A stretch of 64,000 bases of DNA from Planomonospora sp. ID67723 (lineage in GTDB: Bacteria > Actinomycetota > Actinomycetes > Streptosporangiales > Streptosporangiaceae), in the NCBI RefSeq assembly GCF_015711605.1, contig NZ_JABTEZ010000001.1, positions 2,198,001-2,262,000 of the forward strand, given 5' to 3'. Positions within the stretch are counted from its first letter, which is position 1. Each line of letters begins with the position of its first letter. The notes under the pieces were generated by a model. That model worked only from the letters and a program-made list of their open reading frames with translations. It ran no database searches and was not told the origin of the DNA. Both the position numbers and the translations under genes were made by a program. This document shows positions 61,035 to 64,000 of the stretch, one piece after another.

Positions 61035-61264
61035 CAACTCTTCACCGCCTTGAGCTGGGATGGCAGGTGATTGGCCTCGGCGCAGAAGAAGACGATGTTG
61101 CCGCCCTGCATCTGCGGATGCTCGGCGAGGCACTGGTCGAGCATCCAGCCGAGCAGGTCAGCGCGCGTGGTCCCCGGTGCGACGGTCATGGTCCTGGTCA
61201 GGGTGAGCTGCCGAAGCCCGCCGTGAGCTGGCTTGGCGAGGGTCAGGATGACGAGCATCTCCAT
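61034..61264 (-). CDS. Small protein of the element (76 aa), function unknown
   Basis: A 76-residue protein (MEMLVILTLAKPAHGGLRQL at the start) with alternating beta and helix pattern and a single Cys (FFCAEANHLPS). Its ATG overlaps the whiB stop as TGATG, so it is translated by restart. I recognise no family. Confidence 0.6.
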   Translation of the reverse strand: MEMLVILTLAKPAHGGLRQLTLTRTMTVAPGTTRADLLGWMLDQCLAEHPQMQGGNIVFFCAEANHLPSQLKAVKS

Positions 61265-61668
61265 CACGCCACCGCCTCGGAGGACTGAGCGGCCTGGCGG
61301 GCGGCGAGGCGGCGGACCGTACGGCGCCGGTTGTAGACGATGTTCTGCCGCTCCCAGGGGGCGGTGCCGCCGCGGATGCCGTGGAACCAGGTGCGGGGCA
61401 GGTCGTGCTCCTCTCGCAGCGCGAGCTCCAGGCACTCCGCCCGCACCGGGCAGTCCCCGCAGAGTCGGCGGGCGGTGGCCTCGTACTCGGCGCGACGCGC
61501 CTTGACCGCCTCGGTCGGCTCGCCGCCGTGCGGCATGGGCTCGGGCGGGAACCAGGCGTCGGGGTCGGCGGCGCCTACGCAGGCACCGCGCTTGACCACC
61601 TGAGCGGCCAGGACGGATGTCGGCTGAGCGTGAACGCTTCGCAGAGCAGGTGCGAAGATGTGGGACAT
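61264..61668 (-). CDS. WhiB-family iron-sulfur regulator
   Basis: A 134-residue WhiB-like protein. The four cluster Cys are C30 (RGACVGA), C70 and C73 (LCGDC) and C79 (AECLEL). The DPDAWFPPE motif follows the first Cys. The usual GVWGG turn reads HGIRGG, followed by a basic tail (NRRRTVRRLAARQ). WhiB proteins bind an Fe-S cluster and sigma factor and control development. It is the first gene of the long leftward transfer operon, with GGAG 9 nt before the ATG and the inverted repeat at 61788-61835 upstream. Confidence 0.9.
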   Translation of the reverse strand: MSHIFAPALRSVHAQPTSVLAAQVVKRGACVGAADPDAWFPPEPMPHGGEPTEAVKARRAEYEATARRLCGDCPVRAECLELALREEHDLPRTWFHGIRGGTAPWERQNIVYNRRRTVRRLAARQAAQSSEAVA

Positions 61669-61710
61669 CGGGTCGGATCTCCTTCCGGTGAAGTGGGCTG
61701 ACCCGTCCTC

Positions 61711-61744
61711 GCGGCTCCGGTGTGCCAGCACCGGGGCCGCTTTT
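61711..61744 (+). terminator. Terminator-like hairpin before the WhiB gene, pointing right
   Basis: GCGGCTCCGGTG (61711-61722) pairs with CACCGGGGCCGC (61729-61740), with one G.T, and is followed on the + strand by TTTT. No rightward gene precedes it. On the - strand it would lie in the leader of the whiB operon. Confidence 0.4.
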
Positions 61745-61787
61745 CGTTGCTCGCTCCTCCACGGAGACCAATATGGGCTAGGCGTCT

Positions 61788-61835
61788 ACTCGTCTAGAGG
61801 AGTTTGCCCTTTCTTTATGACTCCTCTAGACGAGT
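61788..61835. promoter_or_regulatory. 16-bp inverted repeat, likely KorSA-type operators
   Basis: ACTCGTCTAGAGGAGT (61788-61803) and ACTCCTCTAGACGAGT (61820-61835) are perfect inverted copies 16 bp apart. Each half is itself nearly palindromic around TCTAGA, as expected for a dimeric GntR/HutC-family repressor. The pair lies between the GntR gene and the start of the whiB-tra operon and should hold that operon's promoter. The AT-rich spacer supports this. Confidence 0.75.
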
Positions 61836-61845
61836 TGGTCAAGGC

Positions 61846-62655
61846 CTATCGCGCAGGAAGTTCGTACGAGAGCACGTAGGCGTCGGTCGACATGACGGTG
61901 TCGCACACCTCGACGGCCCGGCTGTCGGCGGCGTAGGCCGTACGGACCAGGTTGAAGACCGGGACACCGGGCGCGAGCTTCAGCGCGCGAACCTCTTCAC
62001 GGAACGGCATACGCGACCGGATCTCCTCGACGAACCGGTCGAGGCGGTAACCCAGCTCCTCCAGTCGGGCGTAGATGCCGCCGGGGCCGCTGTCGGGCTG
62101 CTCGATCCGCGTGCCCTTGGCGATGTCGGCGGGCAGGTAGGAGACGGCCGTCTCGACCGGCTGTCCGTTGATCAGGTATCGGCGGGACCGCACGATCACG
62201 GGAGCGCCAGCCGCCAGGCCCAGGAGTTGGGCCACCTCCGGAGGGGCGGCCTGCTCGGTGACCTTGATGGAGTCGACGGAGGGCTTCCCGCCGGCCTCTT
62301 CGGTCTCCGCGATGAAGGCCGCCTTGCCCCGCTCACGATGGCGGCGGGCGAACCGGTCGGAGGCGAGCCGGCGGACCGGCGGCCGGGAGCGGACGAAGAC
62401 GCCGCGGCCGTGCTCGGCGACGGTGAGCCCTTCGCTCTGGAGGACCTGGAGGGCGTTCCGGATGGTCATCCGAGCCACGCCGTAGTGCTGCATGAGCTGC
62501 GCTTCGGAGGGCAGCTTGTCACCCTCGTGGAGGGCTTCGCGCTCGATCGCGTCCCGGATGTGGTCGGCTATCTGGCGGAACACGGCCCGGTCGCTGTGCG
62601 CGTCCAGCTCCGGAAACGGCAGCTCCGCCACGGGCCAACTCCTCAACTCGTACAT
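61846..62655 (-). CDS. GntR/HutC-family repressor, KorSA-like
   Basis: A 269-residue GntR regulator. The winged helix is DRAVFRQIADHIRDAIEREALHEGDKLPSEAQLMQHYGVARMTIRNALQVL, and the C-terminal half is a UTRA ligand domain (VIVRSRRYLINGQPVETAVSYLPADIA, VFNLVRTAYAADSRAVEV). In pSAM2 the GntR protein KorSA represses transfer and replication. Here the repressor gene lies upstream of the tra operon, with the inverted repeat between them, and is divergent from the Pif-like Nudix gene. A second partial palindrome (TACATACGTGTA) lies just before its start codon. Confidence 0.88.
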   Translation of the reverse strand: MYELRSWPVAELPFPELDAHSDRAVFRQIADHIRDAIEREALHEGDKLPSEAQLMQHYGVARMTIRNALQVLQSEGLTVAEHGRGVFVRSRPPVRRLASDRFARRHRERGKAAFIAETEEAGGKPSVDSIKVTEQAAPPEVAQLLGLAAGAPVIVRSRRYLINGQPVETAVSYLPADIAKGTRIEQPDSGPGGIYARLEELGYRLDRFVEEIRSRMPFREEVRALKLAPGVPVFNLVRTAYAADSRAVEVCDTVMSTDAYVLSYELPAR

Positions 62656-62701
62656 ACGTGTAGCGTCGAGTCTAACGACGGCTACGTGGGAGGGACTGCT
62701 G
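62656..62701. promoter_or_regulatory. Divergent promoter spacer, GntR / Nudix genes
   Basis: A 46-bp spacer between divergent start codons. It begins with ACGTGTAGCG next to the TACATACGTGTA near-palindrome that overlaps the GntR start, and ends with the GGGAGG ribosome site of the Nudix gene. GntR could control both genes here. Confidence 0.45.
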
Positions 62702-63163
62702 ATGGACTACGAGCACATGCACTCCGTCAGCGTGGCCGGCGTCATCATCGACGACCAGGGGAGAGCTCTCCTTATCCAGCGCCGGGACAACGGCCACTGG
62801 GAGGCGCCCGGAGGCATCCTCGAACGAGATGAGGACATCGAATCCGGCTTGATCCGCGAGGTGTGGGAAGAGACCGGTCTGGAGGTCGAGCCCGTCGCAC
62901 TGACTGGCGTCTACAAGAACATGCCCCGCGGCATCGTCGCGCTGGTTTTCCGCTGCCGAGCAGTAGCCGGCGCCCTCACGGAGACCGATGAGTCCCGCGC
63001 TTTCCGCTGGGTTACCACTGATGAAGTGCGAGTCCTGGCATCAGAAGCCTTCTCCATCAGGGTGCTGGATGCGATGGACTCAGCCCATGTTCCCGCCATC
63101 CGTCAACACGACGGCAAGCATCTCTTGAACGGTGCCCGCAGTACTGTCGATATGAGTTCATAG
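62702..63163 (+). CDS. Nudix hydrolase, Pif-like
   Basis: A 153-residue Nudix protein. The Nudix box GGILERDEDIESGLIREVWEETGLEV is complete, with Arg-Glu and Glu-Glu for metal binding. It starts behind GGGAGG. In pSAM2 the pif gene, near korSA, encodes a Nudix protein that blocks transfer into cells already carrying the element; the same gene neighbourhood here suggests that role. Its base composition is lower in GC than its neighbours, in line with transfer. Ordinary nucleotide clean-up cannot be excluded. Confidence 0.85.
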   Translation: MDYEHMHSVSVAGVIIDDQGRALLIQRRDNGHWEAPGGILERDEDIESGLIREVWEETGLEVEPVALTGVYKNMPRGIVALVFRCRAVAGALTETDESRAFRWVTTDEVRVLASEAFSIRVLDAMDSAHVPAIRQHDGKHLLNGARSTVDMSS

Positions 63164-63269
63164 TCAGAGGGACGGTCACCGCTTCAGGAAAGTGGCGGCC
63201 GTATGGCTGACTCATGCGGTGTGATCTGCATGAACGTCCTGAGAGCCCGTCCCCTTGAGGGATCGCCTC

Positions 63270-63297
63270 GCGTATGCCCCGTACCTGTGAGGCCAAC
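63270..63297. repeat. Possible fully decayed CRISPR repeat
   Basis: This 28-bp stretch lies exactly one repeat-spacer unit (61 bp) left of the first recognisable repeat. It matches that repeat at 13 of 28 positions, including CCCCG in the middle and GGCC-AC at the end. Confidence 0.3.
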
Positions 63298-63330
63298 TTC
63301 AGCAGCGAGTCGCATCCGGCTGCCAGGCGC

Positions 63331-64000
63331 GGACCATCCCCGCGAGCGCGGCGCCGACACGTTCTATCGCCTCCGTGTCACCGAGCACCCCGGACCATCT
63401 CCGCGAGCGCCGGGGCCGACGTGGGCGCTGGCCGGGGCGCAGGGACAAGCAGCGGACCATCCCTACGGGCGTGGGGAGGACCGCTAAGGAGCAAAAGGCC
63501 CGATGCCTAACACTGGCTCACCCCCACGGGCGTGGGGAGGACATGGCAGTAAGGCTTACCGCTGGGTCTCACGACGGCTCACCCCCACGGGCGTGGGGAG
63601 GACTGGTCGGGGTCTTGACGGATCTCGATGGAGTCCGGCTCACCCCCACGGGCGTGGGGAGGACTCTGAGCAGCGAGACAGGCGACTTCTACCACTCCGG
63701 CTCACCCCCACGGGCGTGGGGAGGACGGGCCCGTAGGTCCGGCCGGTCCGGGCTCACCCGGCTCACCCCCACGGGCGTGGGGAGGACCTCCACGACCTGA
63801 CCCAAGGTGCTCACCATGACGGCTCACCCCCACGGGCGTGGGGAGGACACGTTCAGCGACCGCATCAGTTCGACCTGGGCCGGCTCACCCCCACGGGCGT
63901 GGGGAGGACGTGCGCCTGGAACTCGTCAATCGAATCGGCATCGGCTTACCCCCACGGGCGTGGGAAGGACCGCCACGTCGACTCGTCCACGGTGCCGGTG
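63331..64000 (-). CRISPR. Type I-E-like CRISPR array (11 repeats visible, runs off the window)
   Basis: Repeats of 28 bp alternate with spacers of 33 bp (one of 34). Repeats start at 63331, 63392, 63454, 63515, 63576, 63637, 63699, 63760, 63821, 63882 and 63943. Seven (63515-63909) are identical and contain CCCCCACGGGCGTGGGG, an inverted repeat able to form the crRNA stem. The first two belong to a different repeat family, the third is a hybrid, and the last has two substitutions. Compared with known I-E repeats, the complementary strand (5' GTCCTCCCC...TGAGCC) is the crRNA strand, so transcription runs leftward and the leader should lie beyond the right edge. No cas gene is in the window. 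Confidence 0.95.
63454..63481. repeat. Chimeric CRISPR repeat
   Basis: The left part GGACCATCCC equals the two repeats to its left. The right part ACGGGCGTGGGGAGGAC equals the repeats to its right. It is therefore the junction of two repeat families within one array. Confidence 0.85.

Larger units (their letters stand above)
49366..63170. mobile_element. AICE-like integrative and conjugative element (limits uncertain)
   Basis: Downstream of tRNA-Arg lie, in AICE fashion, a tyrosine integrase with an overlapping excisionase gene, an HTH protein, an FtsK-type TraB translocase, Spd-like small membrane proteins, a KorSA-like GntR repressor and a Nudix protein like pSAM2 Pif. TraB-type conjugation moves double-stranded DNA between mycelia without a relaxase, and no relaxase is present. 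The left limit is probably the tRNA 3' end. I found no second copy of that 3' end within the window, so the right attachment site is either outside or lost. Confidence 0.75.

Noticed and set aside
63164-63330. A right attachment site of the element between the Nudix gene and the CRISPR array
   Set aside because: I compared this spacer with the 3' half of tRNA-Arg and found no shared stretch long enough to be an att core.
63375-63800. Open frames with repeated SPPRAWGG and LTPTGVGRT units at the right edge
   Set aside because: They are translations of the CRISPR repeats, not genes.

Overview
This is a very GC-rich chromosomal segment from a filamentous actinomycete. Two-component systems of actinobacterial type, WhiB and SsgA family proteins, a DUF3817 protein, a run of receptor-like Ser/Thr kinases, a GH8 glycosidase and a tRNA-linked actinomycete integrative element (AICE) all point to Streptosporangiales (Streptosporangium or Nonomuraea-like). 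That placement is an inference from gene content; no rRNA or other marker gene is present.

Left part (1-25.7 kb), metabolism and regulation. It opens with the tail of an acyl-CoA synthetase, an aldehyde dehydrogenase behind a LacI-type palindrome, and an ECF sigma factor with a tiny zinc-finger anti-sigma partner. Next come an SGNH hydrolase, a LysR / LysE-exporter / cysteine-dioxygenase cluster, and an autoregulated TetR operon holding a YhgE/Pip-type ABC exporter. These are followed by an M20 dipeptidase, an aminotransferase-alanine dehydrogenase pair, a Sel1-repeat protein, a TauE/SafE-cupredoxin fusion, a NarL-type two-component system, gamma-glutamyltransferase, a Baeyer-Villiger type monooxygenase, SURF1 and DUF3817.

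Middle part (25.8-49.2 kb), signalling. A four-gene, translationally coupled operon alternates intact receptor Ser/Thr kinases with pseudokinases. It is followed by a possible leader peptide and a GNAT acetyltransferase, an OmpR regulator with a histidine kinase fused in frame to a large DUF4173/DUF4153-like membrane protein, and a secreted GH8 enzyme behind a long palindrome. Then come a D-serine dehydratase-like enzyme / RidA / TIM-barrel operon, a TetR-hydrolase pair, a second LysE exporter, a large LuxR ATPase regulator, a CheY-like protein and an NlpC/P60 peptidase.

Right part (49.3-63.2 kb), an AICE-like element beside tRNA-Arg(CCG). It carries a repeat-variant (LRV/HEAT-like) protein, tyrosine integrase, excisionase, an HTH protein, an FtsK-type TraB translocase and small membrane proteins. 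An RsbW-like ATPase, two SsgA-like proteins, a DUF2637 membrane protein and a WhiB regulator form one tightly overlapping leftward operon. A KorSA-like GntR repressor and a divergent Nudix protein resembling pSAM2 Pif complete the set. A 16-bp inverted repeat lies between the repressor and the operon, and a cluster of GGGACAT repeats lies next to traB.

Right edge (63.3-64 kb): a type I-E-like CRISPR array without cas genes in view. Its left, decaying end uses one repeat family, the rest uses another, and the two are joined by a chimeric repeat.
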